A DNA stretch of 9,726 nt from Clostridia bacterium (GTDB lineage: Bacteria > Bacillota > Clostridia > Oscillospirales > Acutalibacteraceae): positions 1 through 9,726 of the forward strand of contig JAFOXT010000020.1 in NCBI GenBank assembly GCA_017425745.1, in the 5' to 3' direction. Of this stretch, positions 1 to 6,736 are shown one piece after another. How positions within the stretch are numbered: position 1 is the first letter of the stretch; every line of letters begins with the position of its first letter. The translations under genes were made by a program, and so were the position numbers. The notes below the pieces were generated by a model that had not been told where the DNA came from, made no database searches, and saw nothing but the letters and a program-made list of their open reading frames with translations.

Positions 1-3000
1 ATCTCCTTAACGTTGACCTTGTTAACCTCAAGGCTTACACAGCTTCAGAAGACATCGATACAATCGATGAATTCGCTTCAGAACTTGCAAGTGTTCTCAC
101 AACTTACGCTCCCGGCATTGTTGAACTTCTCTTCCTCGGTAACGATTACAGATTCTTCAGCAATTCAGAAGGTAAGGACGCAATCGTAATCAGCGGCGGC
201 AACGGCTATGCTGAAGGTCTTGCTCTCATCCTTGAAGCTCTCGGATGTAAAAACCTTCCCGCAGCAACAGGCGAAACAACAGCAATCGTTGAAGGCGTAT
301 TTGCTTCACTTGCAGCACGCATCAACGCTATCCTCGCTAACCCCGTAGCAGAAATTCTTGAACTTCTTCCCAACCTTATTTTCTTCCTCAATGCAAACGG
401 TGCAGGCGTTGCTATCGGCAACCTTCTCAAGCCCGTAAATGCAATTCTTGGTTCAATCAACGGTCTTCTTGAAAAGCCCATCAGTCTTGCTGATCTTCTC
501 ACAATCAAGATCTATGAAAAGGACGAAAACGGTGAAATCGTTAAGGACGAAGAAGGTAACGACAAGGTAGAAAAAGAAATCAAGCTCGACCTTGAAAAAC
601 TTTCACTTGCTAACGTTGTTGAAATCGTTGAAGGTGCAACAGAACTCGACCTCACAGTAGTTGAAGATATTCTTGTAAACTTCTGCGTAGGTAAGATCGT
701 TTCTTACGATTCAGTAAGTGTAAATGATGCTTACAAGATGACAGAATTTGCTAAGGAAGATGTTATTACAATCATCCTTACAATCGCTCTTATCTTTGTA
801 CAGAACGAAGATAATGCAAAGGCTCTTGATGAACTTATCGGTACAGAAATTATCTCAGGCATCAAGACAGTATTCGAATCAGCTCCCGTTCAGTATCAGC
901 TTCCCGCTTGGTACGCACTTGACTGGGATACAGTTGATTACGAAAAGCAGACAGTTGGCGTTGTACAGAGTGCTCTTACATATCCCAACGACTGGACAGC
1001 AGAAAAATCACTCTATCTTGCTGATAACCTTTCAGCTATTGTTGATGCAGTTATCAAAATGATTGAAATCAACAGTGTTAAGTATGATTCACTTGCAGAT
1101 CTTATTGATGCAAATGTAAACATCTACACACCTGACCTTCTTGAAACAATCCAGAAGGCACTCGGCGATCTCCTCAATGGCTTTGAAGGCGACATCAAGA
1201 CTATTATTGATGATTATGGCTTTGAATTAGTTGACGGTCTCCTTAATGCAGACATTAAGGGTCTCCTCGATTACGATGTATCAGGCGTAAATGACAAGGC
1301 TTCATTCGTAGCAGCTCTCACAGGTATGCTTATGGAAGTTGAAGGCATTGTTGAATGGCTCCTTCTTGGTGAAGATTATGCATTCTTCGTAGATACAGAC
1401 GGTAAAGATATTATCACTCTCAACGGTGCAGAAGGTTATGCTCAGGGTCTTTCACTTATCCTTGAAGCTCTCGGCGTTGAAAACCTTCCCGCAGCAGACG
1501 GTGATACAGAAGCTATTGTAAGCGGCGTTCTTGCAGCAGTATTTGATCGCGTAGACGAAATTCTTGCAAATCCCGTTGACGAAGTAATCGACATTCTTCC
1601 CAATGTTATCTACTTCATCAATGCAAACGGTCTTGCAGCAGCAGTAAACAACCTTGCAGGTGCATTCAATGCTCTTGCTCTCAAGCTTAAGACATTCGGT
1701 CTTAACATTACACTTGAAGATCTTCTCAACATTGAAAAGCTTCTTAAGATTACAGACGAAGAAGGCAATGTTAAGGATCTCGCAATCGGCCTCGATAATC
1801 TTACTCTTGCAGCAGTTATCGAAGTTGTAGAAGAAATGACAGGTCTCGACCTTACAGGCGTAGCTGACATCTTTGTAAACTTTGCTCTCGGTAGAGTTAA
1901 GGGTTACGAAGGCATCAATGGCGAACTCAACGCTATGATGGTTTACGACGAAGGCGAAGCAGGCAGATTCAATAAGGGTGATATGATTACTCTTGTTGTA
2001 ACAGCAGCAATGCTTGTTCTCAATGCAGAAGGCAACGCAGCTAAGCTCGACAAAATGCTCAAGACAAACGGCATCGTTGAAGCAATCCTCAATGTAATTG
2101 AAGGTTCAGAAATCGTTTATGCAACTCCTGATTGGAACTACATGGACGGTATCGTAACTGATGACGGTATTGAAGAATATGTAAACGCTATCGTTGCTTA
2201 TCCCAATGACTGGACAGAAGAAAAGGCTCAGTACCTTGCTACTAACCTTCCCACTCTTGTTGACACAGTTATCAAGATGGTTGAAATCAACGGTGTTAAG
2301 TACGATTCACTTGCAGCTCTTCTTCAGGCTAATGTGAACGTATTCACAGCTGATACACTTAACAGCCTCGTTGGTCTTATTACCGGTCTTCTTAAGGATA
2401 TCGATGACGGTCTCCTTGAAGCAGCAGGCGTGCTTCTCGGCGCAGATGTTGTAGGTCTTAAGTCTTACAAGGCTCCTGAAACAGTAGACACAGTTAAAGA
2501 ATTTGCAGACGAACTTGCAAATATTCTCAACACATACGCTAAGGGCGTAGTTGAATGGCTCCTTCTCGGTAAGGACTACAAGTTCTTCGTTAAGGAAAAC
2601 GAAAACAAGCTTCCCGTAGATGCTATCGTAATCAACGGTGCAAACGGATATGCAGAAGGTCTTGCACTTCTCCTCGAAGCTCTTGGTTGCGAAAACCTTC
2701 CCGCAGTTTACAACGAAGACGGTACAGTCAAGACTCTTGATACAAAAGCAACAGTTGAAGCAGTTCTTACTTCACTTGCAGCTCGCATTGACGAGATTCT
2801 TGCTAACCCCGTAGAAGAAGTTCTTGATCTTCTTCCCAACCTTATCTACTTCCTCGATGCTGACGGCGTTGATGCAGTAATCACAAACACAACAGCAGCT
2901 CTTACAGCTCTTGTTGGCAAGCTTTCAACATTCGGAATCAGCCTTGACATCAACTCACTTGTTAACCTTCCCGCACTTATGGGTATCGAAGACAAGTATG

Positions 3001-6000
3001 CAGAAGGCGACGATGTAATCGCTCTCAACAACCTTACACTCAGAGCTCTTCTCAAGGCTCTCTCACTTATGACAGGCCTTGACTTCACAGAGCTCCAGAA
3101 CGTACTTGTTCCCTTCGCTCTCGGTGAAGCAATTAAGTACGATTCAGTAAGCTCAAAGGATGCTTACAAGATGGTTTATAAGACCGACCTTGACAAGCAC
3201 GATATGATTACTGTTGTTGTAACAGCAGCTCTCCGTATGTTCGTTGAAAACGAAGACAATGCAGCTAAGCTTGACGAAATGCTCGGCACAGAAATCATCT
3301 CAGCTCTTAAGAATGTATTTGCAGATGTAGAAATCACATACGAAGCTCCCAACTGGGAATATGTAGATCTTGAAGCTGACGGCACAACAGTAAGTGCTAT
3401 GCAGTATGCAATCACATATCCCAACAACTGGACAGAAGCTACAGCTGAAGCTGTTCTTGCTGAACTTCCCGCTCTTGGTGATATGATCGCTAATATGATC
3501 GACAGCAAATATAGCACACTCAGCGATCTTCTTAACGATAAGGTTAATGTATTTACATCAGATAACCTCAATGCACTTGTTGCTCTTATTGCAAACCTTC
3601 TTAAGGATATCGACGACGGTCTCCTTGATGCAGCAGGCGTGCTCCTCGGTGCAGACGTTGTAGGTCTTAAGGCTTACAAAGCTCCCGAAGGTATAACAAC
3701 AGTTGACGCATTCGCAGCAGAACTTGCTGACGTTCTCAACACATACGCTAAGGGCGTAGTTGAATGGCTCCTTCTCGGTAAGGACTACAAGTTCTTCGTT
3801 AAGGAAGTTAAGGACGGTGCTCCTGTTGACTTCATCGTAATCAACGGTGCAAACGGTTATGCAAATGGTCTTGCTCTTCTTCTTGAAGCAATTGGCTGTA
3901 AGAACCTTCCCGCAGCTACAGGCGAAACAGAAGCTGTTGTAACAGGCGTTCTCGGTTCACTTGCAGCTCGTATCGATGAAATTCTTGATAACCCCGTAGA
4001 AGAAGTAATTAACCTTCTTCCCAACCTCTTCTACTTCCTCAACACAAACGGTGTTGCAGCAGTAGTAGAAAATACACTCGCAGCAGTTACAGCGCTCCTT
4101 GAAAAACTCGAAGCATTCGGTATCAAAGTTGACATTAAGGCTCTTGTTAACCTTAAGAAGCTTATGAAGATTGAAAATACAGATGCAAGAATCAGCCTTG
4201 ACGATCTTTCAATGGTAGCTCTTCTTGAGGCAGTTTCATATATGATTGATGGTTTTGACCTCACTCATATCAAGAATCTTCTTGTTGGTTTCGGCCTCGG
4301 TAAGATCGACACTTACACATCCGTAAGTGATGCAGAAGCAGTTGGTACAGCTAAGAAGATGTCTTACAAGGATGAATTTGACAAGCATGATATGCTTACA
4401 GTTCTTGTAAATATGGCTCTTATCACTCTTGCTGATGATGCTAATGCAGAGTTCCTTAAGAAGCTTGCAGGTGAAGATATCTACGCAGTAATCCTTAATG
4501 TTCTTAACCTTGAAGAAGCACTTGCAGAAGTTAAGAAGATGTCATGGCTCTTCACAGATAAGGCAAACACAGGCGAGAAATTCTCACCGATGAAAACATC
4601 AGAGCTTTATAAGGGCTTTGAATACGGTCCCAACTACACAAGAGAAATGGCTCAGTACATTGCTGACAACTTCGGTACATTTGTTGATAACATTATCAAG
4701 CTTCTTGGCATTCAGATTAACGGCAAGTTTGTAAACAGTCTGTCAGAACTTCTCAATAATCTTGTAGGTGGCAGCGTTTATAACAGCAGCAATGTAATTG
4801 CTATCCGTGATGCTCTTGCAGGTGTTCTTGCAGGTATTGGTGAACTTAAAGTTGAAGGTGTAAATGTTGGTAAGTACATTAAGATGGTTCTTGTTAACTC
4901 ACTTGGTGTTGACCTCGATGCAGTAGCTGCAGTAGAAGTTCCTGAATTTACAGACAACAGAGATCTCTTTGTTCAATATCTTTGCAAGGTTCTTGATCCT
5001 CTCGGACCTATCCTTAAGTGGCTCCTTACAAATGAAGAAATTGCATTCTTTGTAGATCTTGAAAAGAAAGACTTCATTACACTTCCCGGTGCTGAAGGTT
5101 ATAAGAACGGTATTGTTCTTCTTCTCGAAGCTCTTGGTTGTGAAAACATTGTTGATCCCGCAAATCTTGATGAAGATGCTAAGGGTGCAGATGTTGTAAA
5201 TGCAATCATCGATCCTCTTCTCAATAGAATTGACAAGATTCTTGCAAATCCTGCAGAAGAAATTTTCGCAATTCTTCCCAACCTTGTATATTTCATCAAC
5301 TCAAATGGTGTTGACATTGTAGTTAAGAACACACTCAATGCGGTTTATACTGTACTTAATGCAATCGAACCCATCGCTAAGATTGACCTTTATAAACTTA
5401 TTGGTTTTGATCTTGAAACCCTTACATTTGAAAAGCTTCTTGAGATGCTTCTCGGCAATCTTGAAATTGCAGGCTTCTCATTCAAGGGTATCCCGATGGA
5501 TGCAGTTGCTGAACTTACAGTAGGTACTCTTGAAACATATGATTCACTCAGTGCTGAAGTTCCCGCATACAGAATGGTTTATGGCGGCATTGAAGCTGAA
5601 GCTGATATGGTAACAGCTATTCTCAGACTTCTTATCACATTCGCTACAACCGAAGGCAACCAGAAGGCAATTGTAGATCTTCTCAAGTCAATCGGTATGA
5701 CAGCTGAAGGTGAAAAGTATGTTGCAGCTATGATCGAATTCCTTGCTACATGTATCGCTGATACAAAACTTGGTATGGACGCAGCTCTCTACAGCATCTA
5801 CTACGTATACTACGGTGTAGATAAGGGTGCAGCAGAAATGGTAAAGGGTAAGGATGACCTCAGCAAGCAGTGGGTAGCTAAGCTCGAAGAACTCAATAAG
5901 AACTCACCCAATGAAAACGCACAGGTTGGCGACCTTCTCACAGACATCTTTGATATTATCTTCGAAAAAGATGAAAATGGTAACAATGGTGTACTTGATG

Positions 6001-6131
6001 ATAAGGATAATAATGGCGAAAATGGTGGTGTAGCTTCACAGGGTGGACTTACATTCTTCCAGAAGATTGCTAAGTTCTTCCAGGAAATCGCTGAATTCTT
6101 CAGAAACCTTTTCAGCTTTGGTAAGAAATAA
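1..6131 (+). CDS. Giant repetitive probable cell-surface protein, 5' end outside window
   Basis: The reading frame is open from the first complete codon (position 3) to TAA at 6129-6131, giving 2042 visible residues; the true start and any signal peptide lie left of the window. The protein is built from tandem copies of a roughly 400-residue unit that is acidic, rich in Leu, Ala, Val, Asn and Asp, almost Cys-free and predicted by eye to be mostly helical. Recurrent landmarks in each unit, in order, are YPNDWT, VEWLLLG, a DYxFFV-like stretch, NGAxGYA, LGCxNLPA, RIDEILANPVEE, LLPNLIYFLNANG and YDSVS. After the last, shortened unit come an Asp/Asn/Gly-rich linker (residues 1990-2015) and an amphipathic aromatic tail (2016-2042). 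I do not recognise the repeat as any named domain. Size, tandem architecture, low Cys and the tail suggest an exported surface or adhesion protein, but this is inference. Codon use is strongly biased (Leu CTT/CTC, Thr ACA, Pro CCC), unlike the downstream genes. No membrane-spanning segment, sortase LPxTG motif or catalytic motif was seen. Confidence 0.9.
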   Translation, partial: LLNVDLVNLKAYTASEDIDTIDEFASELASVLTTYAPGIVELLFLGNDYRFFSNSEGKDAIVISGGNGYAEGLALILEALGCKNLPAATGETTAIVEGVFASLAARINAILANPVAEILELLPNLIFFLNANGAGVAIGNLLKPVNAILGSINGLLEKPISLADLLTIKIYEKDENGEIVKDEEGNDKVEKEIKLDLEKLSLANVVEIVEGATELDLTVVEDILVNFCVGKIVSYDSVSVNDAYKMTEFAKEDVITIILTIALIFVQNEDNAKALDELIGTEIISGIKTVFESAPVQYQLPAWYALDWDTVDYEKQTVGVVQSALTYPNDWTAEKSLYLADNLSAIVDAVIKMIEINSVKYDSLADLIDANVNIYTPDLLETIQKALGDLLNGFEGDIKTIIDDYGFELVDGLLNADIKGLLDYDVSGVNDKASFVAALTGMLMEVEGIVEWLLLGEDYAFFVDTDGKDIITLNGAEGYAQGLSLILEALGVENLPAADGDTEAIVSGVLAAVFDRVDEILANPVDEVIDILPNVIYFINANGLAAAVNNLAGAFNALALKLKTFGLNITLEDLLNIEKLLKITDEEGNVKDLAIGLDNLTLAAVIEVVEEMTGLDLTGVADIFVNFALGRVKGYEGINGELNAMMVYDEGEAGRFNKGDMITLVVTAAMLVLNAEGNAAKLDKMLKTNGIVEAILNVIEGSEIVYATPDWNYMDGIVTDDGIEEYVNAIVAYPNDWTEEKAQYLATNLPTLVDTVIKMVEINGVKYDSLAALLQANVNVFTADTLNSLVGLITGLLKDIDDGLLEAAGVLLGADVVGLKSYKAPETVDTVKEFADELANILNTYAKGVVEWLLLGKDYKFFVKENENKLPVDAIVINGANGYAEGLALLLEALGCENLPAVYNEDGTVKTLDTKATVEAVLTSLAARIDEILANPVEEVLDLLPNLIYFLDADGVDAVITNTTAALTALVGKLSTFGISLDINSLVNLPALMGIEDKYAEGDDVIALNNLTLRALLKALSLMTGLDFTELQNVLVPFALGEAIKYDSVSSKDAYKMVYKTDLDKHDMITVVVTAALRMFVENEDNAAKLDEMLGTEIISALKNVFADVEITYEAPNWEYVDLEADGTTVSAMQYAITYPNNWTEATAEAVLAELPALGDMIANMIDSKYSTLSDLLNDKVNVFTSDNLNALVALIANLLKDIDDGLLDAAGVLLGADVVGLKAYKAPEGITTVDAFAAELADVLNTYAKGVVEWLLLGKDYKFFVKEVKDGAPVDFIVINGANGYANGLALLLEAIGCKNLPAATGETEAVVTGVLGSLAARIDEILDNPVEEVINLLPNLFYFLNTNGVAAVVENTLAAVTALLEKLEAFGIKVDIKALVNLKKLMKIENTDARISLDDLSMVALLEAVSYMIDGFDLTHIKNLLVGFGLGKIDTYTSVSDAEAVGTAKKMSYKDEFDKHDMLTVLVNMALITLADDANAEFLKKLAGEDIYAVILNVLNLEEALAEVKKMSWLFTDKANTGEKFSPMKTSELYKGFEYGPNYTREMAQYIADNFGTFVDNIIKLLGIQINGKFVNSLSELLNNLVGGSVYNSSNVIAIRDALAGVLAGIGELKVEGVNVGKYIKMVLVNSLGVDLDAVAAVEVPEFTDNRDLFVQYLCKVLDPLGPILKWLLTNEEIAFFVDLEKKDFITLPGAEGYKNGIVLLLEALGCENIVDPANLDEDAKGADVVNAIIDPLLNRIDKILANPAEEIFAILPNLVYFINSNGVDIVVKNTLNAVYTVLNAIEPIAKIDLYKLIGFDLETLTFEKLLEMLLGNLEIAGFSFKGIPMDAVAELTVGTLETYDSLSAEVPAYRMVYGGIEAEADMVTAILRLLITFATTEGNQKAIVDLLKSIGMTAEGEKYVAAMIEFLATCIADTKLGMDAALYSIYYVYYGVDKGAAEMVKGKDDLSKQWVAKLEELNKNSPNENAQVGDLLTDIFDIIFEKDENGNNGVLDDKDNNGENGGVASQGGLTFFQKIAKFFQEIAEFFRNLFSFGKK
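3..737 (+). repeat. Repeat unit R0 (C-terminal part) of the giant protein
   Basis: This is the 3' portion of a repeat copy. It carries the VEWLLLG equivalent (VELLFLG, from 120), an RFF stretch, the GYAEGLALILEALGCKNLPA-like region, RINAILANPVAE, ELLPNLIFFLNANG and the closing SYDSVS. It differs from the other units by a longer charged loop around 513-582, rich in Glu, Lys and Asp, where R1 has a shorter DEEGN loop and R2-R3 have still less. The unit boundaries used here, just before the Met of the (K/M)M(V/S)Y-like start motif, are my choice. Confidence 0.85.
738..1937 (+). repeat. Repeat unit R1, 400 residues
   Basis: Complete copy starting at the Met of KMTEFAKED and running to the next start motif. 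The VEWLLLG anchor begins at 1350, 410 codons after the R0 anchor. It includes AYPNDWT-like LTYPNDWTAEKS, KYDSLADLIDANVN, LEALGVENLPAA (Val where the other units have Cys) and IDILPNVIYFINANG. The Met at 738 is internal to the giant frame and not a gene start. Confidence 0.85.
1938..3170 (+). repeat. Repeat unit R2, 411 residues
   Basis: Complete copy from the MVYDEGE motif. The VEWLLLG anchor starts at 2550, 400 codons after that of R1. It has YPNDWTEEKAQYLATNLP, KYDSLAALLQANVNVF, KDIDDGLLEAAGVLLGAD, LGCENLPAV and LDLLPNLIYFLDADG. It is the unit most similar to R3, at both protein and DNA level, and includes a 74-base stretch identical to R3. Confidence 0.85.
2524..2597 (+). repeat. 74-base exact direct repeat, copy 1 (in R2)
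   Basis: This stretch, covering the codons around VEWLLLGKDYKFFVK, is base-for-base identical to 3733-3806. The copies are 1209 bases apart and in the same frame. Both flanking bases (2523/3732 and 2598/3807) differ. Confidence 0.9.
3171..4358 (+). repeat. Repeat unit R3, 396 residues
   Basis: Complete copy from MVYKTDLDKHDM. The VEWLLLG anchor starts at 3759, 403 codons after that of R2. It has YPNNWTEATAE, YSTLSDLLNDKVNVF, KDIDDGLLDAAGVLLGAD, IGCKNLPAA and INLLPNLFYFLNTNG. The middle third is nearly identical to R2, while its first part is less alike, giving a mosaic pattern of similarity. Confidence 0.85.
3733..3806 (+). repeat. 74-base exact direct repeat, copy 2 (in R3)
   Basis: Identical partner of 2524-2597. 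Identity across synonymous positions points to recent duplication or gene conversion between R2 and R3, since the other repeat units encode the same motif with different codons (for example 1350-1370). Confidence 0.9.
4359..5573 (+). repeat. Repeat unit R4, 405 residues, most divergent full copy
   Basis: The copy starts at MSYKDEFDKHDM, and the anchor here reads LKWLLTN (from 5013), 418 codons after the R3 anchor. Conserved elements remain recognisable: NYTREMAQYIADN for the YPNDWT block, FFVDLEKKDFITLPGAEGY, LEALGCEN, RIDKILANPAEE, AILPNLVYFINSNG and TYDSLS. It differs most in the central segment (IQINGKFVNSL, LAGVLAGIGELKVEG) and in the segment after FINSNG, where it has LYKLIGFDLETLTFEKLLEMLLGN. 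Confidence 0.8.
5574..5969 (+). repeat. Truncated terminal repeat R5 of the giant protein
   Basis: It opens like the other units (MVYGG, then EADMVTAILRLLITFATTEGNQKAIVDLL, corresponding to HDMITVVVTAAL...NEDNAAKLDEML), but after about 45 residues it departs from the repeat consensus. It continues into a unique helical stretch with several Tyr (SIYYVYYGVD) and LLTDIFDIIFEKD. It may act as a C-terminal cap for a repeat array; that role is inference. Confidence 0.65.
5970..6128 (+). other. Acidic linker plus aromatic heptad C-terminal tail
   Basis: Residues 1990-2015 form a low-complexity Asp/Asn/Gly linker (starting DENGNNGVLDDKDNNG), followed by 27 residues that contain three near-perfect heptads: FFQKIAK, then FFQEIAE, then FFRNLFS, ending FGKK. 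On a helical wheel the FF and I/L positions fall on one face. This is a classic amphipathic helix likely to sit on a membrane, bind a cell-wall partner or self-assemble. From memory, comparable aromatic tails occur at the ends of other secreted clostridial proteins; I cannot name a family. It is not an LPxTG sortase signal and is too interrupted by charge to be a transmembrane helix. Confidence 0.7.
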
Positions 6132-6151
6132 TCCACAAGCTTAAAACACTT

Positions 6152-6180
6152 AAGCCCCGACTTCGGTCGGGGCTTTTCTT
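6152..6180 (+). terminator. Intrinsic terminator of the giant gene, UUCG loop
   Basis: AAGCCCCGAC at 6152-6161 pairs with GTCGGGGCTT at 6166-6175 around a TTCG loop closed by C-G, the very stable cUUCGg tetraloop. A T-rich tail (TTTTCTT, 6174-6180) follows. It lies 20 bases after the stop codon. Confidence 0.93.
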
Positions 6181-6183
6181 CTC

Positions 6184-6212
6184 TTGATTTAAGCTGAAGA
6201 TTATGATAAAAT
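6184..6212 (+). promoter_or_regulatory. SigA-type promoter of the yhcH-family gene
   Basis: TTGATT (6184-6189), a 17-base spacer, then TAAAAT (6207-6212) preceded by TGA, an extended -10. It begins immediately after the terminator of the giant gene, so the two genes are separately transcribed. Confidence 0.7.
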
Positions 6213-6242
6213 ATAGCCAACAATTCAGAAAGAAGGCTTATT

Positions 6243-6689
6243 ATGATTTTTGATACACTTGATAATGTAAACAATTATGAAGGTCTCGGCAGAGTCTATA
6301 CTGCGCTGAAATTCCTCAGCGAAACCGATTTCAGCAAAACCCCGCTTGGCAGATATAAGCTTGACGGTGACAATATTTTCTATATGGTGCAGAGCTACGA
6401 TACCGACCCCGACAAGACAATTTCAGAAGCTCACAAGAAATACATAGACATTCAGTATATGGTTGAGGGCGAGGAAATTATCGGTGTAGCTGATATCTCT
6501 TGCGATAAAGAGCTCACCGAAGCAAAAGAGGAAAACGACGTGTGGTTCTATAACTGTAAAACTGAGCCGCTTACTCTTTCAGCCGGAAAGTATATGGTGC
6601 TTTATCCTAATGATCTTCACTGTCCCGGAGTTGCGACAAATGGCACAGCACTGACCTGCAGAAAAGTTGTTGTAAAAGTAAAAGTTTAA
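6243..6689 (+). CDS. YhcH/YjgK/YiaL family sugar-processing protein
   Basis: This 148-residue protein has the full length and layout of the YhcH/YjgK/YiaL (DUF386) family of small cupin-like beta-barrel proteins. It starts MIFD, has SEAHKKYIDIQ (61-71), VEGEE (74-78), DVWFYN (99-104), a YPNDLHCPG segment (121-129) and ends in a basic RKVVVKV strand. E62, H64, E75, E77 and H126 are the likely metal-site candidates by position in the conserved motifs. Characterised relatives include the N-acetylneuraminate anomerase NanQ and the beta subunit EbgC of an evolved beta-galactosidase, so a role in opening or anomerising sugars such as sialic acid is plausible. The substrate cannot be read from the sequence, and no sialic-acid or galactoside genes are next to it. 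The ATG at 6243 is supported by AGAAGG at 6231-6236, six bases upstream. It has its own promoter and a shared terminator, so it is monocistronic. Confidence 0.92.
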   Translation: MIFDTLDNVNNYEGLGRVYTALKFLSETDFSKTPLGRYKLDGDNIFYMVQSYDTDPDKTISEAHKKYIDIQYMVEGEEIIGVADISCDKELTEAKEENDVWFYNCKTEPLTLSAGKYMVLYPNDLHCPGVATNGTALTCRKVVVKVKV

Positions 6690-6701
6690 TATAAGAAAAA
6701 C

Positions 6702-6736
6702 GCCTTACTGATTTATTCAGTAAGGCATAATTTTTT
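6702..6736. terminator. Bidirectional intrinsic terminator between convergent genes
   Basis: GCCTTACTGA (6702-6711) pairs with TCAGTAAGGC (6717-6726) around the loop TTTAT. The plus strand continues into TTTTTT (6731-6736). On the minus strand the hairpin is followed by GTTTTTCTT, from the run of As at 6696-6700. It thus serves both the yhcH-family gene and the opposing MerR-type gene, whose stop codon (6735-6737) overlaps the plus-strand T-run. Confidence 0.92.

Noticed and set aside
738..740. ATG at 738 as the start of the giant gene
   Set aside because: The frame is open upstream to the window edge with the same repeat consensus and codon bias, and no ribosome binding site precedes this ATG.
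206..5338. Several minus-strand open frames of 77-131 codons opposite the giant gene
   Set aside because: They recur at equivalent places in the repeat, have Arg/Ser/Ala-rich low-quality sequence and no ribosome binding sites; they are by-products of the biased codons on the other strand.
3..5573. Tandem repeats as a CRISPR or DNA-level satellite
   Set aside because: The periodicity of about 1.2 kb keeps reading frame and protein sequence while varying at synonymous sites, so it is a protein repeat.
5970..6008. EF-hand or dockerin-like calcium loop in the DENGNNG linker
   Set aside because: The Asp/Asn spacing starts like a loop, but the Gly is displaced and the twelfth ligand position is Lys, so it does not fit.
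6184..6207. TATGAT at 6202-6207 as the -10 of the yhcH-family promoter
   Set aside because: It would lie only 12 bases from TTGATT; TAAAAT at 6207-6212 gives a normal 17-base spacing.
5810..6274. Minus-strand frame of 154 codons across the giant gene's end
   Set aside because: It reads straight through the terminator hairpin and the yhcH-family promoter, has no recognisable domain and mirrors the aromatic tail codons.
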